DNA of 64,000 nt from Streptomyces durocortorensis. Its GTDB lineage: Bacteria > Actinomycetota > Actinomycetes > Streptomycetales > Streptomycetaceae. The number at the start of each line of letters is the position of its first letter. Position 1 is the stretch's first letter. The notes under the pieces were generated by a model. The model was not told the origin of the DNA. It did not search any database and saw only the letters and a program-made list of their open reading frames with translations. The stretch is from the NCBI RefSeq assembly GCF_031760065.1, contig NZ_CP134500.1, positions 1,860,001 to 1,924,000 of the forward strand, in the 5' to 3' direction. Shown here piece after piece: positions 26,555-33,946 of this stretch. A program made the position numbers and the translations under genes.

Positions 26555-27103
26555 ATGAATCAAGCGACTCGGGATTCGATCGTCCTACGTAGAATATCGT
26601 TCGTCGTCCTGTCCTGGACCATCGTGACCGCAATGGCTTTCATCGCAGCGGCTGCGGCCGACTTGGCTTCTTCCGGAGACGCTCGCGGCCCGCTCTCCGG
26701 AGTCGCCGCAGCCCTGGGGACGATCGCGCTGACCCGACGCATCGGGGCTGCACGGGTTGTGCTCGGGAAATCCGAACTGAAGATCGTGAATCCGATCTTC
26801 ACCTACCGGGTCCCTTACCGCCTGGTCACGGAAGTGAACACGTCAGAGGACGGCACCCTGACCGTGCACACCTCCGATGGCGTCGAGATCAATGCGACGG
26901 CGTTCGGAGGGTCGCTACTGGACCACTACTTCCGAACGTCGGACCGAGCCGTCACGCGCGTACAGGAGATCGTCCGACAGCGCAGGGGCCCCCGCAAGGA
27001 CGACGACCGCTCGCGACGGGCCATCACCGTGTCGTGGATCGCGGACATCTGCCTTCTGGGCACCGTCTGCGTCGCCGTCGCGGCTCTCCTAACACCCGGC
27101 TGA
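26555..27103 (+). CDS. Small membrane protein, candidate immunity protein of the Rhs toxin
   Basis: A 182-residue protein of no recognised family. It has a hydrophobic segment at about 12-36 (FVVLSWTIVTAMAFIAAAAA) and possibly a weaker one just after. A soluble beta-rich block at 65-130 (VVLGKSELKIVNPIFTYRVP, VNTSEDGTLTVHTSDGVEIN) looks like a PH-type fold. A C-terminal membrane helix follows (ISWIADICLLG-like, ~160-180). AAGAGGTGAAGAG is a good ribosome site. It starts 94 nt after the Rhs stop in the position usual for immunity genes, so I infer that role; a hydrophobic patch in the toxin tip would fit a membrane-located antidote. It could also be an unrelated bPH-domain protein. Confidence 0.55.
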   Translation: MNQATRDSIVLRRISFVVLSWTIVTAMAFIAAAAADLASSGDARGPLSGVAAALGTIALTRRIGAARVVLGKSELKIVNPIFTYRVPYRLVTEVNTSEDGTLTVHTSDGVEINATAFGGSLLDHYFRTSDRAVTRVQEIVRQRRGPRKDDDRSRRAITVSWIADICLLGTVCVAVAALLTPG

Positions 27104-27161
27104 GGCGCGTCCTGCGTCTCAGCCGGGTGCCAGGAGACACGGCCGCGCTCGGGCGCGCTGC

Positions 27162-27584
27162 TAGATTCATGCGCCACGCGATCACGAGAGTACGACCGCG
27201 AATTCCGGGAACAATCCACCCGCATACGCAACTTGCGGGGCCGGTCTGCTGCTCCTGGCGGCATTGCTGTGGAGCTGGTGCGCGATTCCGCTTCTCACGA
27301 GCTACTCGGTCGAAACGCGCGGCGGCCACACCGACGAGTGCGCGGCGCGCCTGTTCACCGAGGGCGTCACGGCCAACGAGGCGCTGTGGAAGGGTGATTA
27401 CTGCGAGGACGAGCGCGAGTGGCCGGAGGCGATTCCCGTCCTGGGGCTCTCCCTTCCCGTATCGCTCGCGGGAACGGCGCTGTTCATGACCGGCGGTGTG
27501 AGCCGCCGGATGAGCGGGCACTCCCAGGCGATGCGCGAGCTGGACCTGATCGCGAGTGAGCGCGAGAAGCACTCCGAGACCTGA
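27162..27584 (+). pseudogene. Broken paralogue of the small membrane protein at 34584
   Basis: Nucleotide similarity to 34572-34901 runs from the -10 TAGATT (27162-27167) to the stop. The ATG at 27169 is out of frame with the homologous codons (SREYDREFREQS at 27182 onward). About one extra base near 27235 then puts the rest (LLLLAALLWSW onward) in a third frame. The distal part, starting TTG 27264, encodes a helix, an inserted Cys-containing loop (DECAARLFTEG, DYCEDEREW) absent from the paralogue, a second helix and VSRRMSGHSQAMRELD. It is probably not expressed as a full protein. Confidence 0.75.
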
Positions 27585-27698
27585 CCGGATCCCCGACCGG
27601 CCCCGCCCGTCCGGGAATTCGGTCGCGCCCGGCGAAGCGAGCCATTGGCTTCCCTCCGGGCGCCTGGATCGCGTGGCGCGACGACGAGGGAGCCACGT

Positions 27699-27930
27699 AT
27701 GAGCGGCCAGGGTCCGCGGACCGACCGACTGGGCATCCTGATCGAGCAGTTCGATCAGGCGCGGGAGATGGCCCAGGTCCGGCTGTGGGGCCTCGGGGAC
27801 GAGGAGTACCTGTGGGAGCCGGCGCCCGGCAGCTGGTCGATCCGGCGCCGGGAGGCGGCGGTGACGCCCTGGGCGTACGGGCCGGGCGCGTGGGCACTCG
27901 ACAAGGGGCGCCGGATATTCCGGCGAGCGA
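27699..27930 (+). pseudogene. DinB-superfamily gene fragment
   Basis: The first ~77 codons read MSGQGPRTDRLGILIEQFDQ and EYLWEPAPGSWSIRRRE, then VTPWAYGPGAWALDKGRR, typical of the N-terminus of actinobacterial DinB-like four-helix proteins (putative thiol-dependent enzymes). A good ribosome site (GAGGGAG) precedes ATG 27699. The gene is cut at 27930/27931 by the second copy of the 474-bp serine hydrolase repeat, and the frame runs out of phase into it, ending at 27977. The junction marks a recombination breakpoint. Confidence 0.75.
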
Positions 27931-28387
27931 GTTCGCGGAGTACCTGCGCCAGGCGGTCCTGGAGCCGCTGGCCATGACGTCGACAGCGCTGAACGGCTCC
28001 CCCGCCCGCGACGGCGTCTCCACCGTCGACGACCTGGTCCGCTTCGCCGCCGAGGTGCAGGCGCCCCGCCTCCTCGACCCGCGTACGGTCCTGGCGGCCC
28101 AGAGCGTCGTCCACCCGGGCCTCAAGGGCGTCCTGCCGGGCTACGGCCACCAGAACCCGAACGACTGGGGCCTCGGCTTCGAGATCCGGGACTCCAAGTC
28201 CCCGCACTGGACGGGCAACACGTCCTCCCCGGCGACCTTCGGCCACTTCGGCCAGTCGGGTACGTTCCTGTGGATCGACCCGGTGGCGGGGGCCGCCTGT
28301 GTCGCGCTGGCGGACCGCGCGTTCGGGCCGTGGGCCGCGGAGGCCTGGACGCCGTTCACGGACGCGGTTCTGGCCGAACTGTCCTGA
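27931..28387 (+). pseudogene. 3' fragment of serine hydrolase gene
   Basis: Encodes the last ~151 residues of the hydrolase at 14412 (from FAEYLRQAVLEP to the end VLAELS), without the SxxK and tyrosine motifs. It lacks its own start and ribosome site, and the DinB fragment upstream is in another frame. Two substitutions relative to the intact copy show that the duplication is recent or is kept homogeneous by gene conversion. Confidence 0.92.
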
Positions 28388-28404
28388 CCGGCTGCCGCCC
28401 CTCG
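27931..28404 (+). repeat. 474-bp direct repeat, copy 2 (right boundary of island)
   Basis: Partner of 14768-15241, same orientation. It begins exactly at the DinB truncation and ends 17 nt past the hydrolase stop, after which the sequence differs from the copy-1 flank. Confidence 0.95.
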
Positions 28405-28445
28405 GCCCCTTCCGCGTCCTCGCGGAGGGGCAATGGTTGTAGTGA

Positions 28446-28475
28446 CATACTCCACAGAACCTCCGGTGAAGTATG
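28446..28475. promoter_or_regulatory. Inverted repeat upstream of the trypsin-fold gene
   Basis: CATACT (28446-28451) and AGTATG (28470-28475) are perfect complements with centres 24 bp apart, in the 180-nt spacer before ATG 28585. Candidate operator; no regulator is adjacent. Confidence 0.3.
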
Positions 28476-28584
28476 CGCCTTGTGCCCGATCCAGGCGTAT
28501 CACTGATGATCAAGTCGTGCTTGAATCCCGTAACTTGCGGGCTTTTCAGCCTACAGACGACGAACATCAGTGGGGGAACACAGC

Positions 28585-30114
28585 ATGTCCCGAACGCACA
28601 GGCACAGATTCTGGATCAGCGGCGTCGCGGTCGCCGCGACCATGGCGGGGGGCCTTGTCAGCTCGCCCGCCATGGCCTTGCAGGGGGCCCCGGCCGACGC
28701 CGCCTCCTTCGGCCACAGCGCGAGGATCGTCATCGGTGAGTCCGACCGCTCCTGCACCGGAACGCTCGTGGACCCGCGGTGGGTCCTCTCGGCCGCGAGC
28801 TGTTTCGCGGACGCGACGGGCGTCGTCCAGCCCGGCAAGCCCAAGGCCACGACCACCGTCACGGTCGGCCGCACCGATCTGTCCCAGACCACGGGCGGGG
28901 CCGTCCGTACCGCGATCGAGCTGGTCCCGCACCCGGACCGGGACCTGGTCATGGTGAAGCTGAACGTCGGCGTCGCCACCGTGAAGCCGGTGGCCTTGGC
29001 GGCCACCCCCACGGCGGCCGACGAGACCGTGAAGGCAGCCGGATTCGGACGGACGAAGACGACCTGGGTGCCCGACCGGCTGCACACCGGCTCGTTCACC
29101 GCGAACGGCGACGCCTCGGCGGACATCGCGCTGACGGCCGTCGGCGACGCCGTCATCTGCCACGGGGACTCCGGCGGCCCGGTGCTGCGCGAGACGGACG
29201 GCAAGCAGGAACTGGTCGCCGTCGCCAGCAGGTCCTGGATGGGCGGCTGCTTCGGCATGCCGGACACGGAGACCCGTACGGGCGCCGTCGCGACCCGCGT
29301 GGACGACGTACGGTCCTGGATCACCGGCACCGCGTTCGCCGCCCCGGGCGACATGACGGGCGACAACAAGCCCGACCTCGTCGCGGTCGACGACACGGGC
29401 AAGCTGCGCCTGTACGCCGGCAGGGGCACGGGCGCGATCGACAACCACACCCTCATCGGTACCCGCGGCTGGACGGGGGCGTCCGTGACGCACCGCGGCG
29501 ACTGGACCGGGGACGCCATGGAGGACGTCGTCGCCCGCGTCGGCAGCGAACTGCGCGTCTACCCCAACCGCGGTAACGGCACGCTCGGCTCCCCGATCAG
29601 GATCGGCACCGGCCTGCCCACCGACGCCCAGGTCGTGGGCGCCGGGGACGTCAACCGGGACGGTCACCCCGACCTCGTCGTCCAGCACAGCAACAAGCTG
29701 TACCTGTACAAGGGCAAGTCCGCCCCCACCCCGTCCGTCGCAGCGCCCGTGCTCATCGGCACCAGCGGCTGGGACGTCATGAGCGTGACCGCACCGGGCG
29801 ACGCCGACCGGGACGGCCTGGTGGACCTGCTCGCCCGGGACACCCGCGACGGCGTCCTGTGGCTCTACCGCGGCCGGACCGACGGCACGTTCAGCGGCCG
29901 GACCCAGTACGGGAAGTCGTACACCGTCACCAACCGCCCCCTGATCGCCGGGGCTTCCGACGCCAACGGCGACGGCGTGGCCGACATGTGGGCCACGGCG
30001 GGCGACCGCACCCTGAAGTTCTACAAGGGCGCCAGCTCGGCGAACGGCCCGGTCGACGGCCCGAGCACGCAGGTCGGCAACAGCGGCTGGCACGGCATCA
30101 AGTCCATCAGCTGA
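28585..30114 (+). CDS. Secreted trypsin-fold (S1) protein with FG-GAP repeats, catalytic His replaced
   Basis: A 509-residue exported protein. The signal peptide runs to about residue 31 (VAVAATMAGGLVSSPAMA). The chymotrypsin-like domain (about 35-250) keeps the catalytic Asp120 (HPDRDLVMVKL) and the nucleophile Ser196 (CHGDSGGPV). The position of the catalytic His reads WVLSAASCF, so Ser72 replaces it and normal protease activity is doubtful. The C-terminal half has FG-GAP/VCBS repeats (GDMTGDNKPDLVAV, GDVNRDGHPDLVV, GDADRDGLVDLLA, SDANGDGVADMWA). ATG 28585 follows GGGGGAA at good spacing; GTG 28570 in frame is less likely. I recall similar TAASC variants in other Streptomyces, so the change may be a family trait. 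Confidence 0.88.
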   Translation: MSRTHRHRFWISGVAVAATMAGGLVSSPAMALQGAPADAASFGHSARIVIGESDRSCTGTLVDPRWVLSAASCFADATGVVQPGKPKATTTVTVGRTDLSQTTGGAVRTAIELVPHPDRDLVMVKLNVGVATVKPVALAATPTAADETVKAAGFGRTKTTWVPDRLHTGSFTANGDASADIALTAVGDAVICHGDSGGPVLRETDGKQELVAVASRSWMGGCFGMPDTETRTGAVATRVDDVRSWITGTAFAAPGDMTGDNKPDLVAVDDTGKLRLYAGRGTGAIDNHTLIGTRGWTGASVTHRGDWTGDAMEDVVARVGSELRVYPNRGNGTLGSPIRIGTGLPTDAQVVGAGDVNRDGHPDLVVQHSNKLYLYKGKSAPTPSVAAPVLIGTSGWDVMSVTAPGDADRDGLVDLLARDTRDGVLWLYRGRTDGTFSGRTQYGKSYTVTNRPLIAGASDANGDGVADMWATAGDRTLKFYKGASSANGPVDGPSTQVGNSGWHGIKSIS

Positions 30115-30122
30115 CCCGCACT

Positions 30123-30170
30123 CCGCCCCCGCCCGACCCGCGTCGGGCGACGCGGGTCGGGCGGGGGCGG
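30123..30170. terminator. Long hairpin terminator between convergent genes
   Basis: A perfect 22-bp stem with loop GGGC, 8 nt after the trypsin-fold gene stop. The minus-strand ATPase gene ends 50 nt further, so the hairpin can serve both directions. Confidence 0.85.
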
Positions 30171-30220
30171 GGCTTTCGCGGCACCAGGCGCCAAGGCTTT
30201 CGCGGCAGTCGGTTCCGGCC

Positions 30221-30682
30221 TCACGGCCCCACGGTCCGAAACCGGCTGCCGCCCTCCTCCAGCGGCGTCAGGCACTCGAACCAGACGGTCTTCCCGCTGC
30301 CGTCCCACCGCTTCTCGATGCCCCAGTCGTCGGTCACGGCGTTGACCAGGATCAGCCCCCGCCCCCCGTCGTCCAGCGGGTCGCCTTTGATGGCGAGGGG
30401 CACGACCGGACTGCTGTCCACCACCTCCACGCGTACGCCCTCGTGGCGCGGCAGCCGGTAGATGAAGGTCTGGCCGCGCCGGTCGGGCACATGCCGCACG
30501 ACGTTGGAGACCAGCTCGGTGAGCGCCAGTTCCGCCGCGTCGGCCAGATACGGCAGCTCCCAGGCGACGAGGTAGAGCCGCAGGACGCGGCGCAGATGCC
30601 GGGCCGAGTGCTCGCCCAGGGCGAAGTCGGCGCGGTAGACGGGCTCCCCGGGGCCCCTCCGGGGGATGAGTACGTGATTCAT
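30221..30682 (-). CDS. ATP-binding protein, RsbW-like HATPase (anti-sigma/regulatory kinase type)
   Basis: A 153-residue GHKL-fold protein of the HATPase_c_2 type. The N box is ALTELVSNVVRHV, followed by the G1-type loop VPLAIKGDPLDDGGRGLILV and the terminal strand DDWGIEKRWDGSGKTVWFEC. Family members in Streptomyces often sit beside XRE/DUF397 pairs and act as anti-sigma kinases or orphan ATPases; the partner is unknown. It is divergent from the XRE gene by 84 nt, so the two share a control region. A decayed copy is at 15242-15609, also divergent from a decayed XRE gene, so the triad moves or duplicates as a unit. Confidence 0.87.
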   Translation of the reverse strand: MNHVLIPRRGPGEPVYRADFALGEHSARHLRRVLRLYLVAWELPYLADAAELALTELVSNVVRHVPDRRGQTFIYRLPRHEGVRVEVVDSSPVVPLAIKGDPLDDGGRGLILVNAVTDDWGIEKRWDGSGKTVWFECLTPLEEGGSRFRTVGP

Positions 30683-30703
30683 GTCACCAGGCTGCGATGC
30701 AGT

Positions 30704-30746
30704 GGCTACGCTCGGCTACGTACGGAAACGAACGCCGCGAGGCGTT
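30704..30746. promoter_or_regulatory. Divergent control region of the ATPase and XRE genes
   Basis: GGCTACG is repeated at 30704-30710 and 30714-30720 (10-bp step). AACGCC-GCGA-GGCGTT (30731-30746) is a perfect palindrome just before the GGAGG of the XRE gene. These are candidate operators for autoregulation by the XRE protein. The whole region is deleted from the decayed triad at 15.6 kb. Confidence 0.45.
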
Positions 30747-30766
30747 GCACACCGGAGGTCCGCGCC

Positions 30767-31591
30767 GTGGCCAACATCCAGACCCTCGATCCCGACGCCT
30801 CCCCACTCGCCTACTACGGCTCCGAGTTACGCCGCCAGCGCGAGGCCCACGGCCTGACACAGCCGCAGTTGGGCACCATCATCTTCTGCACGGGCTCGCT
30901 GATCGGCCAGATCGAGACGACGAAGAAGATCCCCACCCGTGACTTCTCGGAGCGCGTGGACGCGGCGCTGGGCACGGACGGGGTGTTCTCCCGCCTGGTG
31001 GGCCTGGTGCTGCGGAGCCAGCTGCCGACGTGGTTCCAGCCGTACGCGGACATGGAGGCCAAGGCCGCGTACATCTCCACGTACCAGGCGCAGGTGGTGT
31101 ACGGGCTGTTGCAGACGGAGGAGTACGCGCGGGCGTTGCTCGCCCCCGGTATGCCCGACGACCCGGACCACTTGGTGGCGGCTCGCATGGAACGCCAGCG
31201 CATCCTGGAGCGGGAGAGGCCGCCGCTGGCCTGGGCGATCCTGGACGAGGCGGTGCTGTACCGGACGATCGGCGGCCCTGCGGTGATGCGGGCTCAACTC
31301 CAGAAGCTGTTGGATTACTCGGCGCACCGTTGGATGCGGATCCAGGTGCTGCCGTTCGAGGCCGGCGAACACGCCAGTTTGGATGGCTCGTTCAACCTCC
31401 TGCGCTTCGAGGACGACCTGGACATCGTCTACACCGAGGACCTCATCTCCGGCCATATGACGGCCAATCCCGAGACGGTCAGGGAGGCCTCGCTCCGATA
31501 CGCTCACCTGCAAGCCGCCGCCCTCTCCGTGGGGGAATCGGCGGCGCGGATCAGCCGCGTGATGGAGGAGCGTTATGCAGACCAGCACTGA
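30767..31591 (+). CDS. XRE family HTH regulator with DUF5753 (Scr1/WhiJ type)
   Basis: A 274-residue DNA-binding protein. The HTH spans about residues 15-60 (YYGSELRRQREAHGLTQPQL, GTIIFCTGSLIGQIETTKKI). The DUF5753 ligand/partner domain follows (LVLRSQLPTWFQPYADMEAK, YSAHRWMRIQVLPFEAGEHA, FRxxDDLDIVYTEDL-like). The GTG at 30767 has GGAGG 8 nt upstream. Its last codons overlap the DUF397 gene (ATG 31575), the usual WhiJ-type regulator/effector pair that tunes development and antibiotic production in Streptomyces. Targets here are unknown; the two dioxygenase genes directly downstream are plausible. Confidence 0.92.
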   Translation: MANIQTLDPDASPLAYYGSELRRQREAHGLTQPQLGTIIFCTGSLIGQIETTKKIPTRDFSERVDAALGTDGVFSRLVGLVLRSQLPTWFQPYADMEAKAAYISTYQAQVVYGLLQTEEYARALLAPGMPDDPDHLVAARMERQRILERERPPLAWAILDEAVLYRTIGGPAVMRAQLQKLLDYSAHRWMRIQVLPFEAGEHASLDGSFNLLRFEDDLDIVYTEDLISGHMTANPETVREASLRYAHLQAAALSVGESAARISRVMEERYADQH

Positions 31592-31844
31592 CCTGAAGAG
31601 CGCGGAATGGCGTAAGTCCAGCTACAGCGGCACCACCGGCGGCGACTGCGTCGAGTGCACCGTGACCGGCGGGGCCGCCTGGCGTACGGCCTCGTACAGC
31701 GGGAACACCGGCGGCGAGTGCGTCGAGGTCGCCGCCGCCTCCCCCTGCGGGTCCGTCCCCGTCCGCGACAGCAAGAACCCTGCCGGTCCCGCCATCGTCC
31801 TCGGGGCCCCCGCCTGGCAGGCGTTCGTGGACGGGCTGCGCTGA
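31575..31844 (+). CDS. DUF397 protein with duplicated N-terminal half
   Basis: An 89-residue partner of the XRE regulator, overlapping its end by 17 nt. The usual DUF397 opening (AEWRKSSYSGTTGGDCVEC) is followed by a second, near-identical opening (AWRTASYSGNTGGECVEVAA) and then one normal C-terminal half (PVRDSKNPAGPAIVLGAPAW). The single-domain paralogue at 16295 has 65 residues, so the extra ~24 residues come from an internal tandem duplication. Translational coupling with the regulator is likely. Confidence 0.87.
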   Translation: MQTSTDLKSAEWRKSSYSGTTGGDCVECTVTGGAAWRTASYSGNTGGECVEVAAASPCGSVPVRDSKNPAGPAIVLGAPAWQAFVDGLR

Positions 31845-31914
31845 CGCACCACGCCGGGTGACCGTCGAGAGGGCGTTCCGAGCCCAGGATCTGCGAAGGG
31901 CAGGGCACCGTCCG

Positions 31915-33144
31915 ATGCACAAGACAGAGCCGGAAGAAGCCCGCATCGAGGATGCGGGCAACATCCTGGTCGCGCCGTCGATGCTGCAAGACAAAGACGC
32001 GGTCAGGGACTTCTTCGGGTCCACGGTCACGCCGGAGGAGCTGGCTTCCGGTTCGCCCGACCTCGCGCGCAAGACCGTCTACCTGTGTGGCGACATATCC
32101 GGGATCAGCGACCGCCAACTGCGTTCGGCTGCCCGGGTATGCGTCATCCGGGAGCTGTCACAGGTCGATCCCGAGGGCATCGCAGAACCGTGGGCCCTCG
32201 TCGGCCTCGGCCAAGTCCCTCTCCACGTACACGGCGTGGGCGTGTACTACCGCCGCTTCTTCGAGCTGGATGCCGATCACTTCGGACGGATTCGTACGGA
32301 GCATGCGTTTCAGTCCCTGACGGAGTCCACCAAGCCGGGAACAGCTCATCGCAGCGGAATCTATCTGACGCCCGTCACGCGGGACGGGGACGAACTGCAT
32401 TTCCGCCTGCTCCGGTGTTCGACGAATTTCTCGGGGCCGACCGAGACATTCCGCCCGACCGACACACACATCGTCGAGGCTCTGAACCGTGAGGCCGCCG
32501 CCGTCTTCCGGAACCAGGCACCGCTCAATCACGTCCTCGCCCAGATCTACCACAACACCCTTGCCACACCTGAGCGCAAGCAGTCCAAGGCCAGGATCTC
32601 GTCCCATGCGGACAAGACCAAGGACATGCCCGTCAACGGCATCATGGCCTTCTGCACCTTCTATGAGGGGCTCGACAAGCTACAGCCCCTGACCGACGAC
32701 GCCTTCGACTACGGCGTAAAGGGCGTCAGCGGGCTGACCCGACTCCACTTCCGCCTCAAGGAACCGGCCGGGGAAGGCAGCGGGCCCGCTCTGCCCTCCC
32801 GGTTCAGCGTGACTCTCCACCCCGGGTCGGTGTTCTTCATGCCACTGTCCACCAACCGTCTGTACACGCACGAGATCCGGCCCTCGTCCCTGGACGCCGC
32901 ATTGCTCCCGACCCGCCTGGGGTACGTGGTGCGCTGCTCGAACGCCGAAGCGGTTCACAAGAACGGCGACACGTTCCTCAAGGCGGCCGGAGGCCTGGTG
33001 AAGTTGGGGCCGCCCACACCGGACGGCATGGACGAGCTGCGCAGGCTGTACGCGGAGGAGAACAAGACCTCGTCCTTCATCGACTACGGCGATGATTTCC
33101 GCTTCAGCATGAACTCGGGAGACTATCTTGCCCCCCGCGTCTGA
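31915..33144 (+). CDS. AlkB-like 2-oxoglutarate/Fe(II) dioxygenase A (long form)
   Basis: A 409-residue protein with a ~200-residue N-terminal region I do not recognise and a C-terminal double-stranded beta-helix. Predicted iron ligands are His231 and Asp233 (ARISSHADKTKDMP) and His319 (LYTHEIRPS). Arg340 (GYVVRCSNA) would bind 2-oxoglutarate. LNHVLAQIYHN before the HxD motif matches the fN.lL.n.Y strand of AlkB homologues, and LHPGSVFFMP matches the strand before the distal His. I infer an oxidative demethylase or hydroxylase; the substrate could be nucleic acid, protein or a small molecule. ATG 31915 has AGGGCA upstream; GTG 31858 would add 19 residues. The gene overlaps the next dioxygenase gene by 17 nt. 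Confidence 0.72.
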   Translation: MHKTEPEEARIEDAGNILVAPSMLQDKDAVRDFFGSTVTPEELASGSPDLARKTVYLCGDISGISDRQLRSAARVCVIRELSQVDPEGIAEPWALVGLGQVPLHVHGVGVYYRRFFELDADHFGRIRTEHAFQSLTESTKPGTAHRSGIYLTPVTRDGDELHFRLLRCSTNFSGPTETFRPTDTHIVEALNREAAAVFRNQAPLNHVLAQIYHNTLATPERKQSKARISSHADKTKDMPVNGIMAFCTFYEGLDKLQPLTDDAFDYGVKGVSGLTRLHFRLKEPAGEGSGPALPSRFSVTLHPGSVFFMPLSTNRLYTHEIRPSSLDAALLPTRLGYVVRCSNAEAVHKNGDTFLKAAGGLVKLGPPTPDGMDELRRLYAEENKTSSFIDYGDDFRFSMNSGDYLAPRV

Positions 33145-33898
33145 GATCTCGGACGAGATCCTTTCGTACGATCTGCCGGCCCAGGAGAACCTCTTTGCGG
33201 AGCTGTCCGCGTCGGCTCGCCTGGAAGACGTGGGGAAAGGCCGGAGGGGTGCCACGCTCACCAGGATCGGTGAAGCGGGCGGGGTGCCTCTCGTGCGTAC
33301 CACCACTCGGTACAGCAGCCCGGCGCAGCGTTTCCGTGCCGTGCATGAACGGCTGGCGCAGCAGATCCAGGAACGCGCGGCACTTCCCGTCGGCTTCAAC
33401 AACGCTCTCATCGAGAGCTACACGAACGCCTACCGGACCATGGGCAGCCACTCCGACCAGGCCCTCGATCTGGCCGACGAGTCGTTTATCGCCGTCTTCT
33501 CCTGCTACCGGCATCCCGAAGCGGGCCCGCCGAGGAAGCTGATCGTCGAGTCGAAGGAAGCGAATGGCGGGACGTTCGAGGTCCCTCTCGCCCACCACGG
33601 AATCGTCGCGTTCTCCGTCGAATCGAACCGGCGGCTCAAGCACAGAATCGTTCTGGACGCGCCCGCTCAAACGGCGGACAACCAGTGGCTGGGCGTCACG
33701 TTCCGAACCTCGAAGACCTTCGTCCGGTTTCGCGACGGCCATGCGTACCTCCCGCAGGGGGCGCGCCTCATGGCGGCCGACGATGAGCAGAGGCACGAGT
33801 TCTACCGACTGCGGCGCCGCGAGAACACGGAAGTCGACTTCAGCTATCCCCTGCTGACGTACACCGTCAGCGAGAGTGATCTGATGCCGCCCGTCTGA
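33128..33898 (+). CDS. AlkB-like 2-oxoglutarate/Fe(II) dioxygenase B (short form)
   Basis: A 256-residue protein with a clear AlkB-type core: GFNNALIESYTNAYRTMGSH leads into His108-Ser-Asp110, the distal His172 is in LKHRIVLD and Arg193 is in WLGVTFRTSKTFV. The His-to-Arg spacing of 21 residues equals that in dioxygenase A. The N-terminal 90 residues lack the nucleotide-recognition lid that I know from Escherichia coli AlkB, so the substrate is open. The TTG start at 33128 has GGGAGA 7 nt upstream and lies inside the end of gene A, implying coupled synthesis and possibly a heteromeric enzyme. The next gene is on the opposite strand. Confidence 0.78.
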   Translation: MPPASEISDEILSYDLPAQENLFAELSASARLEDVGKGRRGATLTRIGEAGGVPLVRTTTRYSSPAQRFRAVHERLAQQIQERAALPVGFNNALIESYTNAYRTMGSHSDQALDLADESFIAVFSCYRHPEAGPPRKLIVESKEANGGTFEVPLAHHGIVAFSVESNRRLKHRIVLDAPAQTADNQWLGVTFRTSKTFVRFRDGHAYLPQGARLMAADDEQRHEFYRLRRRENTEVDFSYPLLTYTVSESDLMPPV

Positions 33899-33946
33899 CC
33901 CCGCCCGTCGGTTTCCTCACGGTCCCGGAAGAGACCCGGAAGAAAG

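Noticed and set aside
15242..28404. Transposon or integrative element as the cause of the island
   Set aside because: No transposase, integrase, terminal inverted repeats or tRNA attachment site are visible; the 474-bp gene-fragment repeats explain the borders better.
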